Source: Euglena gracilis
Lineage: Eukaryota > Euglenida > Euglenophyceae > Euglenales
Reading direction: 5' to 3'
DNA length: 64,000 bases
Assembly: GCA_039621445.1 (NCBI GenBank)
Contig: CP154955.1
Span: forward strand, 19,014,691 to 19,078,690
The translations under genes and the position numbers were made by a program. The notes beneath the pieces were generated by a model, which did not search any database, had not been told where the DNA came from, and saw nothing but the letters and a program-made list of their open reading frames with translations. The stretch's first letter is position 1, and each line of letters begins with the position of its first letter. Shown here one piece after another: positions 52,901 to 63,510 of this stretch.

Positions 52901-53107
52901 ACGTGACCCCCCCCCCTATTTGTCACCCCCCCCTAATAGTCGCCCCCCCCTTGGGGGGGCGACAATTAGGGGGGGGGGTTACCCATGGACCCATGGAAAT
53001 GTGGGGTGAATTGAGTAACCCCCCCCCTAATTGTCACCCCCCCCTAATAGTCGCCAGGGGGGTCAAAACGCTCCCAGGGGGGTGCCATATAGGGGGGGGG
53101 GTCACGT
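52901..53107. mobile_element. TA-flanked GC-tract MITE-like element, copy 3
   Basis: The 207-bp element has perfect ends ACGTGACCCCCCCCCC / GGGGGGGGGGTCACGT with TA on both sides. Inner words CTATTTGTC and ATATAGG partly extend the repeat. The interior carries another GGTTACCC-type pair. It is the same family as 30697-30947. Confidence 0.8.
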
Positions 53108-53125
53108 TATGTGCTTCCAGACTTC

Positions 53126-53244
53126 ACGGTGGGTAGCACAGCTTCACCCAGACCGTGCCCCGGGCCCAGGGAAACGTCTCTTTTGGCCCTCGCCACAAGG
53201 AGAACCTCCTCATGACTCCCAGTGCGCTCACAGGTCAGCGGTAG
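53126..53244. repeat. About 118-bp dispersed segment, copy 1
   Basis: GGGTAGCACAGCTTCACCCA, then GGGAAACGTCTCTTTTGGCC and GCCACAAGGAGAA, match 61710-61829 at about 90% in the same orientation. It could be a short SINE-like or structured-RNA-derived repeat, but no tRNA boxes are evident. Confidence 0.7.
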
Positions 53245-53994
53245 CTATACTGAGGGGTTTACAAAGAGGTGTTCGGTGACTTGGCAAAAACCTTTCACTT
53301 TCTCGCCTGTGGAGCTACACTCCTCCAGGGGGCATTAGCCCTAGGGTTCGAGGCACTCGAAGTCCTCCATCCCTTGCCTCAGCTCCTGATGCTTGGGCAA
53401 AAACCACCCAGAATCAAGAATTGCCCGTGTCGCGGAAAAATTTACGGCGGCTGGTTCCCACAGCCAGCCGTGGCTGGCCATGGCTGGCCAGACCTCCTTT
53501 TTTTTTTGCCAGCCAGCCAGCCGCGGCTAGCCGCGGCCAGCCAGATACCCCAGCTCCGTTTATTTCTGCCCATTTTCACACTTTTCTTTCAACGCAACCC
53601 GTTACCGTCTCACTGCCCTTTTTCGAGTTTTTTTCGAGTTTTTTTGTCCAGAACTGACCCAAACCGCAAGGGTTTCGGGCCCAAAACGGGGGGCCGGGGG
53701 TCGAAAAACGTTCTTTTTCGGCTCGAAAACGCTTTTTCTGGGTCCGGGAGGCCAAAAAAACAGGGTTTTGGCCAAAAAAAAATTCGAGTTTTTTCGAGTT
53801 TTTTGGCCCAGAACTGACCCAAAATGCAAGTATACCGGAATCATTTGTCATCTCTTGTGAGTCAATGTGCTTCATCAATGTTTAAGGAGTAAATTTTCAT
53901 CGGTCAGATGGTCAAGTGGTATATTACCCAGCTATGAATGCTGCCTTTCCGGAGCATAGCACATGGTCGTGTTTTTGTCATGGTTCGGCATGCC
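53245..53994. other. Interval with repeat copies, no gene recognised
   Basis: It contains a minus-strand copy of the 36949 repeat family (53435-53560) and a CGAGTTTTTTTCGAGTTTTTT word pair around 53620-53800 flanking GTTTCGGGCCCAAAACGGGG. Confidence 0.45.
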
Positions 53995-54110
53995 TTCATT
54001 TTTTGTGAAAGGAAGTTTTGGAAAAAATGACCCAAAACTTGCCAAAAATGATTGAAAATATGCATTCAGAATTTTTTCCCAGCAAAACTTTGTTGGCGTT
54101 TTTTTTAAAA
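53995..54110 (+). repeat. AAAATATGCATTC dispersed repeat, copy 4 (3' part)
   Basis: GTGAAAGGAAGTTTTGG, then CCAAAAATGATTGAAAATAT and GCATTCAGAATTTTTTCC, correspond to the 3' half of copies 1-3. Confidence 0.7.
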
Positions 54111-54909
54111 AAAAACATTGTTAAGATTAAAAAAAAATAAAAAAACAGCGTCAAAAAAAAACAAGCTGCCAACTATGCTTATGCCCACGTCCGTCCAAAA
54201 AAAAAGACGAAGAAAATCTTTGGAATCCCCCCCCCCTGTCCAGAAACCCGCGACACCAAAACCGGTCCCAAAGTGGGGTGACCCCACCGGGTCGGTAAAA
54301 AAAAAACCTGCACGGAAATAAAAAAAAGTGAACTACCAAAGGTAAGTTCTCCTCAGTTTTTGTCTGAGTTTTGGGCTGACCTAAAATTTTTGTACCGAAC
54401 CGGCCAAAATTGTTGTCCTAAACTGGCCGAAAATTTGGCCCCAACTTGGCCCCAAGATGTGGCAGCAAACTGGCGTAAAACTGTTCTACCAAACTTGCCA
54501 AACGGTTGCACCAAAAAAGTGACTGGTTTCAGGGATGTAGAAGTAATTTTTTCTCGGGGGGGGGGGGCGAGATCCTCGACAAGACGGGCGGCGAGACGCT
54601 AGCGCCTTTTCCCCCTAAAAGATGGCATTGGGGGCTACTAGAAGTGGCTGAAACCCCCCCCCCCCGAAAATTTCCCCCCGCTCAAGGCGGCCAGATTTTG
54701 GCGGTTCTACCTTATGCTTCCAGGGGTCCGAAAATTCCCCCCCCCCCCCTCCTTGAAAAAGCCCGGTCCCCCCCTCCCAAAAAAGTCCACAAAGGCGCAA
54801 GGCAAGGGCTTTTTATACATGCTGTGGTAGCGATTTTTTGTCCTTGTGAACCATCATGAAACAAATGTTGTAGTCCAATGCAAAATGGTCTTCAACAAAC
54901 AGCCATATT

Positions 54910-55825
54910 TAAACCGGCGTTTGAGACGCCGGGTTCAGGACAGAACCGGCGTCCCCCCCCACGGGTTTTACGGACGCCGGTTCTCTGTCCTAAAACCCGG
55001 CGTTAGGAACGCTGGTTTTGTTCAAAACCCGGCGTCCGGTTTTCATTCCTAAAAATGTCACCAAAAGTGCCCAAAAGTGGCCCTAAGGTGCTGGTATGAC
55101 TGTTTCAACCATCTAGGACAATGAATTTTGCCATTTGGGGACCACTAGGGTGGATATCCAAATTTCGTGAAAATTGGCCCAGATTTGGAAATAGAGTACC
55201 GTGCGGCGTGGAAGGATCTGATGAGCACCGCTGGTCGTCTGTTGAAAAGATTTTCCGTTGAGGGGTAACTTGGTACCCTAACGTTGCACGCAGCCTGAGA
55301 TACGCACGCGATCGTCGGATCGACCAGAATCTGAGTCGAAATTTGTGGTAATTTTCAGGGATTTTTGGTTTAAGATGCTGAATAAACCTTACAGAAACGT
55401 TTTTTCTCTTCGAATCAACTACGTGAGGGGTCCTGGGGGGCACCAGAGTTGTGAAATTAGGATTTCCCAGTGACAGAAAATAAGAGATCCAGGCGGCGTG
55501 GCTGAATTTGGTGGTGATCGCCAGTCGTCTGATGAAAAGAGCTTTCGATTGAGGGGTGATTTTGTACCTAGACGATTGACACAGCCAGAAATACCCTCGC
55601 GATCGCCGGAATTTGGTGAAATGCAAAGTGGCGTGACATTGCAGATCAGCGGTCGGAGATTGGTCCTGGGAGTGTCCTTTGACCGAAGGGTGGGGACGCC
55701 GGTTCTGTCCTGAACCCGGCGTCTCTAAAACGCCGGTTTAAACAAGGGGTGGCGGACGCCGGTTCTGTCCAAAACCCGACGTCCGGAACGCCGGGTTTTG
55801 GACAGAACCGGCGTTCGCCACCCCT
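54910..55825. mobile_element. ACGCCGGTT inverted-repeat element, copy 2
   Basis: Reiterated inverted words (GACGCCGGTTCTGTCC, AAAACCCGGCGTCCGG) lie at 54912-55045 and 55690-55820, enclosing about 650 bp. The interior has two diverged copies of a segment with GAAAAGAGCTTTCGATTGAG and CGCGATCGCCGG (about 55190-55320 and 55490-55610), words also seen at 25.9 and 26.1 kb. No coding sequence is evident. Confidence 0.65.
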
Positions 55826-56004
55826 TTTTTGTAGTAGAGTTTCGTGCACCAACAGCTGCTATGTCCATCTTAGGTTCAGATTCCATGGTTCTCTGTGACA
55901 CGGCCGGGGCTGAAGCTCCCAGGGGTCCGAAAATTTCCCCCTCCCTGAAGTGGTCCGAAAAATGCGGCCCTAGGAGGGGGGGGAATTTTTCAGCCACTGC
56001 CAGT

Positions 56005-56270
56005 AGGCGCGCCGCCCCGGGACCCCCCCCCAATTCACCCCCCCACTGTGCCACCCAACAAAAAAATCGAGAAAGAACTGCGACTTTTTAAGACCTAAAA
56101 ATGGTCAAAAATGACGATTATTGGACATGAAATGGCAAATTCGGAGGCCACACGCTCCGCAGGCGGCCCAAAGAGCATTTTTTTTTATCAGAAATGGCCC
56201 AATCAGACCCCCCCCACGCCCCGCGGCCGCCCGCGCCCCCTTCCCCTCAGCCCCCCCCCCCCCTGGACTC
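56005..56270. repeat. Diverged GAGGCTAGGC element, copy 3
   Basis: TAGGCGCGCCGCCCCGGGAC, AAAAATGGTCAAAAATGACG, ATGAAATGGCAAATTCGGAG and CGCAGGCGGCC follow the order of copies 1 and 2, with more substitutions and no visible target duplication. Confidence 0.6.
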
Positions 56271-56345
56271 CATTGAACGTGAGGGGAAAATGTGGCAATT
56301 TTTGACATTGTGCCACAAATCCGTCACAGTTTGGAAGCTTTCAAG

Positions 56346-56705
56346 CCGCCCAACGGGCGGCAAGAGACGGTGATGCCTTTTGTGTTTTGGGATTTCAAAA
56401 AAGAGTGCAGAATTTGAAAAGGGACGTCAGTGAGGTTGCCTTCCGCATGGAACAAAAAAGAAATGTATTGCCGCCCGAAGGGCGGCTGGACGGTAATGCA
56501 TTATTCCAAAAGGTTTCCCCAAAAAGAAACAAATTTGTCAACAGAAATGTCAAAACACATGTGATTTGTTTCCGCCCTATGGGCGGCGAGACGGTGGTGG
56601 AGGAGGTATTCACATACAACGACCTCAGATTGAAAAATATTTTTGCCCCCTCCGACCCATGAGTTTTGGGCTTGTTCTGCCGCCCGAAGGGCGGCGAGAC
56701 GGTAG
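56346..56705. repeat. Four-copy hairpin array GCCGCCCGAAGGGCGGC-GAGACGGT
   Basis: Hairpins with GCCGCCC stems occur at about 56346, 56471, 56572 and 56679, each followed by (A)GAGACGGT or GGACGGT and separated by 100-125 bp of unrelated, mostly A-rich sequence. Loops vary (AAC, GAA, TAT, GAA) while stems are kept. A half-like GGGCGGCGAGACGCT word lies near 54587. Confidence 0.75.
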
Positions 56706-56829
56706 CAACACTCAACAGCAAAAACAGCCAAAACGTTCAAGAAAAGTTGAAACCTTTTGCAAAAAGTTTTTTCTTTCCAAAAAGCCGCCCCCCCGCTTCT
56801 ACACCTATGACCAGTTTTTTCTGTAAAGT

Positions 56830-58365
56830 GGAGTGACCCCCCCCCCCCAAGTCGCCCCAAAACTGCCCCAAGATCAGGGCCAAGATGTGGCACCAAACAC
56901 GGGGGGGGCTCAACAGAATGTGTTCAGAACAGGAACGCCACAACAAAGCCCTTTTGGCAAAAAAAAACATTGTTGAATTGCAGAAAGCAAAGGCGAACAG
57001 TGCAGCAAAGAAGAGATCATGTCGTTTACAGCAACAGGGTCCTGTGTTTTTTCTGTAAAACACCACAGGACCCTGACAAAAAACAGAAAAAAGTTAAAAA
57101 CCTTCACTTGTCTTCCTCTGCCTCCCTTCTTGGTTTTCCTTCTGTGCTTCAAACTTCAAACCCGTGAAAGCAAATGACAAATGAAAGACAACCAGATGAC
57201 AGGCATGTGGTACCACTGAAAAAGATGACGCAATGATGGTTGGGGGTTCAATTTACAGAATTACAATTTGAAGGAGAAGGAAAGCAAATTGGAAAGCAAG
57301 AAAACACAGAATGCAAGGCCAAAATGTCCCCAAAACACCAGGCCAAAGACACAAAGCTGCAGCTGGAGCTCTGTGGAATGGAAGCAAAAAGTTCCAAAAC
57401 TGTAAAACACGACTAGAAAACCATGAGAACGCTCAGAAAAGGATATAAAAACAGAAGGCCCAACAGAAGACAAGCCACGCAAGAGGGTGGGACTCAAAAT
57501 TGTCACTCAGGGGACAAAATTTTGGAGAAAATGCCACATTTTTGAAAGTGGTCCAGATGCACCAGAAAAGACCAGTGGAATCATTCTTCAAAAGACACCT
57601 TTAGATGGGCATACCTGCTTCAATATTCAAAAAATCCTGCATGAATGCATTCCTTATCCTTCAAATAGCTTGTATCTGAAGTTAGAATAAACATAAACAA
57701 CAAATTCCAAGAGGGGAAAACACTTGTGGGGCGACGGCAGTACAGCTGGGGTTTTTTGAGGACCCCCCCCTGTACAGATGGGATTTTCGGGACCCCCCCC
57801 CTAGTGCCGACCCCCCCCCGAGACAGAGGAAAATTTTGACACCAAAAATGGTCTTTTTAGACCAAAAAAAAGGCCGTAAAATTTTTTCCGGCGCCTTTGG
57901 CGCCGGTTTTTGGCCGATTTTGAGGGGGGGGGTTGGCAGTACAGTTGGGACCCCAGGACCGCCCCCCCCTCCCGCGGTGTTGAGACAGTACAGCAAAAAG
58001 TGCCAAAAATGAAAAAAAAAATCTGACCACCGGACCCCCTCCCCCACTGCCAACGCTCCTGTCTGACTTTTTTTTGAAAGCTTAATGGGAAGTTCGTATA
58101 TATAACCGGCGTGCACCGTTTATGTACATAGTGCTCCGGCGGGTCAGAAATGCACATTCCACATCATCCCTAGGGGACTCCGTGGGGCGTTCTTTGTACA
58201 ACATGTACAGCAGTGCGTGCTGTGTGCTTGTGTTGTCGGCTAGTGCCATGGAGCGTGCGTTACTGTACACAATTCAGTGCAAGTGAGGTGAGCTGTGGCG
58301 GCGGTTTGTGCAATTGTACAAACGGGTTAGAAGGAATGTCAAGAACACTCCTGTACCTGTGTGTT
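56830..58365. other. Interval without a recognised gene
   Basis: There is a short inverted pair around ACAGGGTCCTGTGTTTT (57030-57075), a GTACAG-type C-tract element with a GGCGCCTTTGGCGCC hairpin (57735-57985), and the inverted partner of 36125-36215 at 58090-58190. The rest shows nothing. Confidence 0.45.
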
Positions 58366-58367
58366 GT

Positions 58368-61300
58368 GAGCGCGGGCCAGATTTGAGATTTATTTTGGTA
58401 AGAGATGCCAGCAGAAATTAGGCATTGCCTCACAGAGATTTTGGGGAATTACATTTTTCACAGGCAAGCTGGCAAACAGTGTACAAGTTTGCGTGGGACT
58501 CTGAACTGGATTCAAGTATCAAGTCTTGTCTTCTGGGGTGCTGTGTGGGGAAGTTTGGGAAGAAGACCCCTGAAGGCTGAAAAGTTGGAATTGGCCAGAA
58601 GTCTGATGTGGTGAAATTATCTGGACACACTGGACCATCCCCCAACTTGCACAAACTTGTATGAGATTTGCAGTGCAGAAAAGCCCCGTACAAACATACC
58701 TGTGGAGCCAGGGGACACTCAGAAGTGAAAAGGCATGGAAGTGGCAGGCCAGCTCAGCAGCAGAAGGGGGACAAGGCAGAGGAAGGCGTCAGTTGGCACA
58801 CAGTGAGATGCTGTTTTGGGCCACCATGATCAACTCTCCAGATCAAGCTAGCAGCGGGTTATCCTGGAGTTGGTGCTGCTGTGGGTCTTGGTTGGAGCCT
58901 GGGCTGAAGGACAGACGAATGTCAATCACAGCCCACCATCATCATCAAAAATCTATCTCAATCTCCAAATTGTCTGTCAAGATGTCATTTCAGGGTCAAG
59001 TTCAAGTCAAGATGTCAAATTCAATTTCAAGATGCCAAGGAATCTGTGGAGGAAGAAAGTTGTCATGTCAAGATTTCAATTTCCCAAGGTCATTCTGTGA
59101 AGGAGTTCTGTCATCATTTCCAAGATTTCAAGGCCCCAAGGCCAATCTGTGGAGGATCCAAGGTGTGATGTTCAAGATTTCAAGTTCCCAAGTTCAAGAT
59201 GTCAAGTTTCAACGTCATTGGTCAAGTTCCCCCTGGAGATTTCGGCGCGAGGAGCCTGACCTCGTAAAAAACAGTGATCAGGGTTGTGCAACAGCCCTAC
59301 AAATGCACATCTGGTGATCATCTTCAAGTTCGTCAACCTGTTGCTGCTGTGATGGCTGTGGTGTGTGCCGCCTCCCCGTTCGGTGCTGGGCCGCTTCAAG
59401 GGGGCTCTGCTCCGGTTTGGCTCGGCGGGGGTCGCCAAAGCCCCGGCTGGACCCCATGGGGGGTCATGTTGTACGGGGTAGGTCGTACGACATGGCTCTC
59501 TAAGGTGGAAAGGCTGGGGTGGAGGTAGGCGGGCCCCACATGGAATTTATCTGTGGATTTGGACATGTTTACAATTATCTGTGGATTCGAAGAGTTTACA
59601 ATTTAAATTCGAGAACCGCCATTCGCCATGTCGCTGCTGCGTGTGTGTGTGTGTTGTGTGTTGAATTTTTATCTCCGGCCCGCTCATTTTTTTTTACTTC
59701 CGTTTTGGACAATTGCTTGGCAATTGTTTTTGGGAAGGGGGGTGTGAGCGCGGGCCAGATTTGAGATTTATTTTGGTAAGAGATGCCAGCAGAAATTAGG
59801 CATTGCCTCACAGAGATTTTGGGGAATTACATTTTTCACAGGCAAGCTGGCAAACAGTGTACAAGTTTGCGTGGGACTCTGAACTAGATTCAAGTATCAA
59901 GTCTTGTCTTCTGGGGTGCTGTGTGGGGAAGTTTGGGAAGAAGACCCCTGAAGGCTGAAAAGTTGGAATTGGCCAGAAGTCTGATGTGGTGAAATTATCT
60001 GGACACACTGGACCATCCCCCAACTTGCACAAACTTGTATGAGATTTGCAGTGCAGAAAAGCCCCGTGCAAACGTACCTGTGGAGCCGGGGGACACTCAG
60101 AAGTGAAAAGGCATGGAAGTGGCAGGCCAGCTCAGCAGCAGAAGGGGGACAAGGCAGAGGAAGGCGTCAGTTGGCACACAGTGAGATGCTGTTTTGGGCC
60201 ACCATGATCAACTCTCCAGATCAAGCTAGCAGCGGGTTATCCTGGAGTTGGTGCTGCTGTGGGTCTTGGTTGGAGCCTGGGCTGAAGGACAGACGAATGT
60301 CAATCACAGCCCGCCATCATCATCAAAAATCTATCTCAATCTCCAAATTGTCTGTCAAGATGTCATTTCAGGGTCAAGTTCAAGTCAAGATGTCAAATTC
60401 AATTTCAAGATGCCAAGGAATCTGTGGAGGAAGAAAGTTGTCATGTCAAGATTTCAATTTCCCAAGGTCATTCTGTGAAGGAGTTCTGTCATCATTTCCA
60501 AGATTTCAAGGCCCCAAGGCCAATCTGTGGAGGATCCAAGGTGTGATGTTCAAGATTTCAAGTTCCCAAGTTCAAGATGTCAAGTTTCAACGTCATTGGT
60601 CAAGTTCCCCCTGGAGATTTCGGCGCGAGGAGCCTGACCTCGTAAAAAACAGTGATCAGGGTTGTGCAACAGCCCTACAAATGCACATCTGGTGATCATC
60701 TTCAAGTTCGTCAACCTGTTGCTGCTGTGATGGCTGTGGTGTGTGCCGCCTCCCCGTTCGGTGCTGGGCCGCTTCAAGGGGGCTCTGCTCCGGTTTGGCT
60801 CGGCGGGGGTCGCCAAAGCCCCGGCTGGACCCCATGGGGGGTCATGTTGTACGGGGTAGGTCGTACGACATCTCTCTAAGGTGGAAAGGCTGGGGTGGAG
60901 GTAGGCGGGCCCCACATGGAATTTATCTGTGGATTTGGACATGTTTACAATTATCTGTGGATTCGAAGAGTTTACAATTTAAATTCGAGAACCGCCATTC
61001 GCCATGTCGCTGCTGCGTGTGTGTGTGTGTTGTGTGTTGAATTTTTATCTCCGGCCCGCTCATTTTTTTTACTTCCGTTTTGGACAATTGCTTGGCAATT
61101 GTTTTTGGGAAGGGGGGTGTGAGCGCGGGCCAGATTTGAGATTTATTTTGGTAAGAGATGCCAGCAGAAATTAGGCATTGCCTCACAGAGATTTTGGGGA
61201 ATTACATTTTTCACAGGCAAGCTGGCAAACAGTGTACAAGTTTGCGTGGGACTCTGAACTAGATTCAAGTATCAAGTCTTGTCTTCTGGGGTGCTGTGTG

Positions 61301-61405
61301 GGGAAGTTTGGGAAGAAGACCCCTGAAGGCTGAAAAGTTGGAATTGGCCAGAAGTCTGATGTGGTGAAATTATCTGGACACACTGGACCATCCCCCAACT
61401 TGCAG
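58368..61405. repeat. 1.38-kb unit in tandem, 2.2 copies
   Basis: Unit 1 starts at GAGCGCGGGCCAG (58368), unit 2 at 59746 and a truncated unit 3 at 61121-61405, giving periods of 1378 and 1375 bp. Units 1 and 2 differ at only a few positions, including a small deletion near 60870. Each unit carries a 218-codon plus frame and an 87-codon minus frame, but neither has a recognisable domain. About 250 bp per unit consist of AAGATKTCAA-like direct repeats. The close identity means recent amplification. Confidence 0.95.
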
Positions 61406-62599
61406 TGTGCTGTGTTCCTCGATGTGCTGTGTGTCTCCGCTTCGGTGGGTTAGCGCTCCAGCGTTGTTGCACGCAACTCCAGCCTGCGCTGTTGTTGATG
61501 TAGCCCCGCTCTGGATCTTCCGGTCTGGTTGTGCGCTGCTGTGTTGTTGTTTGCTGTGTTTTGCGCGCTTTTGACGGGTTGTGGATGGTTGGGGACTGTG
61601 GTTAGCCTCCGGTTCTTGTCTGACACCCAATTACACGGCACGGCACGGCACGGCACGGCACGGCACGGCACGGCACGGCACGGCATGGCACACCACTACC
61701 AAACAACAACACGGCGGGTAGCACAGCTTCACCCAGACCGTGCCCCGGCCCCAGGGAAACGTCTCTTTTGGCCTTCGCCACAAGGAGAAACTCCTTATGA
61801 CTCCCTGTGCGGCCACAGGTCGCCGGTAGATACTATGGGTGTAAAGTACAAAAAATTGTGTGGAGAGCCGTGCTGGTTCGGCGGTCAGTGGTTAGAGGAA
61901 AATGGGAGAGTCCCATCTTCAATGAAACGGCGGAGGGGTGTGTGTGTGTTGGGTGTTTGCCTGGCGGGGCGTGTTTGTGTCCGGTGTGTGTCTGCGAGGA
62001 GGAAAATGGGCAAAACCCACTCTCAATATATTACGCGGCGGGGGGTGTGTTGGGTGTTTGCCTGGCTAGGCGTGTTTGTCTCTGGTTTGTGTCTGCTCTT
62101 GTGACAGCTGGCTGGGGGTGCGTTTGCCCTCATTTGTGCGTATTGTGTTCATCTTATGTCAGGTTGGGTATCTTGCTTGTGTCGATTCAGTGTGGGGGCA
62201 TTTGCATGGGACTCGAGTGGGGCTGCGGTGCTATTCCTTTGCTCTTTTCCTGGCCGATGCTTCGGGGTTCGCTTCGTCTTCCTGCATGTGGTTTCCTGGT
62301 GCATCAGCGGTGAGTGTCCACCTTTTCCGTTTTGGTTTTCTTGTTTTGTGGAACCCTGCATACATTACTGCGGCCAATTGTCTTGCTGTAATTTGTGCTG
62401 AGACAAACGTTAAATCGGCCCAGGCGTTGTTCTGCTGCACACCAACTTCTTCTTGGGGGTTGTCTTTGGTGGTGTCTTGCAAGATTCGCCGAATGAGGTC
62501 GGTTCCCTTGCCTGTCCATCCACTCCACGGGTGTGTTACGGCAGGGATCAATTTCCATCCAACCCTTGAGCATCGTTGTTCGTACTTACTGATTTTTTG
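61406..62599. other. GT-rich interval with CGGCA tandem repeat
   Basis: It holds a (CGGCA)n tract at 61634-61685, the second copy of the 118-bp segment (61710-61829), and TGTGTTGGGTGTTTGCCTGG words repeated near 61945 and 62048. Long plus-strand frames are Cys/Val/Gly-rich from the GTG/TGT bias and show no domain. Confidence 0.5.
61710..61829. repeat. About 118-bp dispersed segment, copy 2
   Basis: About 90% identical to 53126-53244 in the same orientation, lying just after the CGGCA tandem repeat. Confidence 0.7.
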
Positions 62600-62765
62600 G
62601 TCTTCAGCCTGCTTCGGGGTCCAACAAGAAACAGACTGGTGCCTTATCAAAATCGACCTTTCCAATGCATTCAACAGTGTCCCAAGGCAAAGAATGTTGA
62701 TCGAGGTTGCAAAACAGGCACCCCATTGTTTCACACCCGTGCTGCCATGTCCCCCGTCAGCACTG
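62600..62765 (+). pseudogene. Reverse-transcriptase fragment (motif A only)
   Basis: The frame reads QETDWCLIKIDLSNAFNSVP, then RQRMLIEVAKQAP. IDLSNAFNSV is RT motif A of the LINE type, close to VDLQNAFNAI in element A of this window. The similarity stops at a GC-rich junction near 62770, and motifs B and C do not follow, so it is a short relic. Confidence 0.7.
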
Positions 62766-63393
62766 GGGTGAAGCGGAAACCCCCGCCCCGGGCCAGTTTC
62801 CGGCGTAGGATCGTTTTTTGGCTCCTCGAGCCGACTTGTGGGAAATGGGCCAATGGGAATGGGAAATTTTTTCCCATTCTGCACCCCCCGGTGGCCGAAA
62901 CTGGGCCATCATTTCCAAGGAGAAACTTCCCAGTGGACCCTCCCCGACCCCTGAGGGGGGTGTCACTGGGATCTCCAAGGGGGGTGCCTTTGGGGTTTCA
63001 ACCCCTCCCTGCTCAGCTGAACCAGTGAGAGCCAACACCCCCCCCCCCCCTGGGTGTCATTTCTCACAGTTTCTGGGCCAAAAAGGGGGTTTTGGGGTGA
63101 AAAATGGCCTGTGGTTGCCTGAGTTGAAGAGTCCCACCCCCCTGCCCCTTTTCCCACAGATGAGGTGGGGGGAAGACAAACCTCACCTTCTTCAATTGAG
63201 CTTTCTTGATTGATTTGTTGTCCTTCCATTTGCAATTCCAATTGCAAATCCAAGTTCAATGATTGAATGTAATTGGTTGTAATTGACACAACAAATGCAA
63301 TGGTGAAACAAGTGAAGAGGAAAACTCTGTGAAAAGAAAATGATTTTGATGCCCCTGATGGGCAGTTAAATTTAGGATTGAGTGCGCTGATTC
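62766..63393. other. Interval without a recognised gene
   Basis: It contains C/G runs, a palindromic TCCAATTGCAAATC/GATTTGCAATTGGA-like stretch (63230-63265), and nothing recognisable as coding. Confidence 0.4.
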
Positions 63394-63510
63394 CTAAGCG
63401 CTCTCAAATGCAAAGTCCTGTTCTGGCGCATCAACCTTATAATCTGGATTAAAGCACAACTTGCAGGAGGACACAAAGAATGTTTCCCGCAGACTGCTGA
63501 AAATCAAAGG
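63394..63510 (-). CDS. Possible last exon of an unidentified gene
   Basis: After an acceptor-like GATTTTCAG the frame encodes LRETFFVSSCKLCFNPDYKV, then DAPEQDFAFESA and TAG at 63394. The composition is protein-like and unlike the repeat frames nearby. The NPxY...F pattern faintly recalls the C-termini of sedlin/TRAPP longin-type proteins, but the match is too weak to assign. No upstream exon could be placed in the remaining 490 bp. Confidence 0.25.
   Translation of the reverse strand, partial: PLIFSSLRETFFVSSCKLCFNPDYKVDAPEQDFAFESA

Noticed and set aside
56346-56705. Hairpin array considered as a CRISPR-like array
   Set aside because: Spacers are about 100 bp, repeats vary in the loop, the context is eukaryotic, and there are no cas genes.
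58661-60695. Twin 218-codon plus-strand frames in the tandem unit
   Set aside because: No domain is recognisable, low-complexity AAGATTTCAA repeats make up much of the frame, and the two copies are too similar to show selection. Kept as a repeat, not a gene.
61529-62313. Cys/Val-rich plus-strand frames up to 191 codons
   Set aside because: They arise from CGGCA and GTGTGT bias. No domain or splice structure supports a gene.
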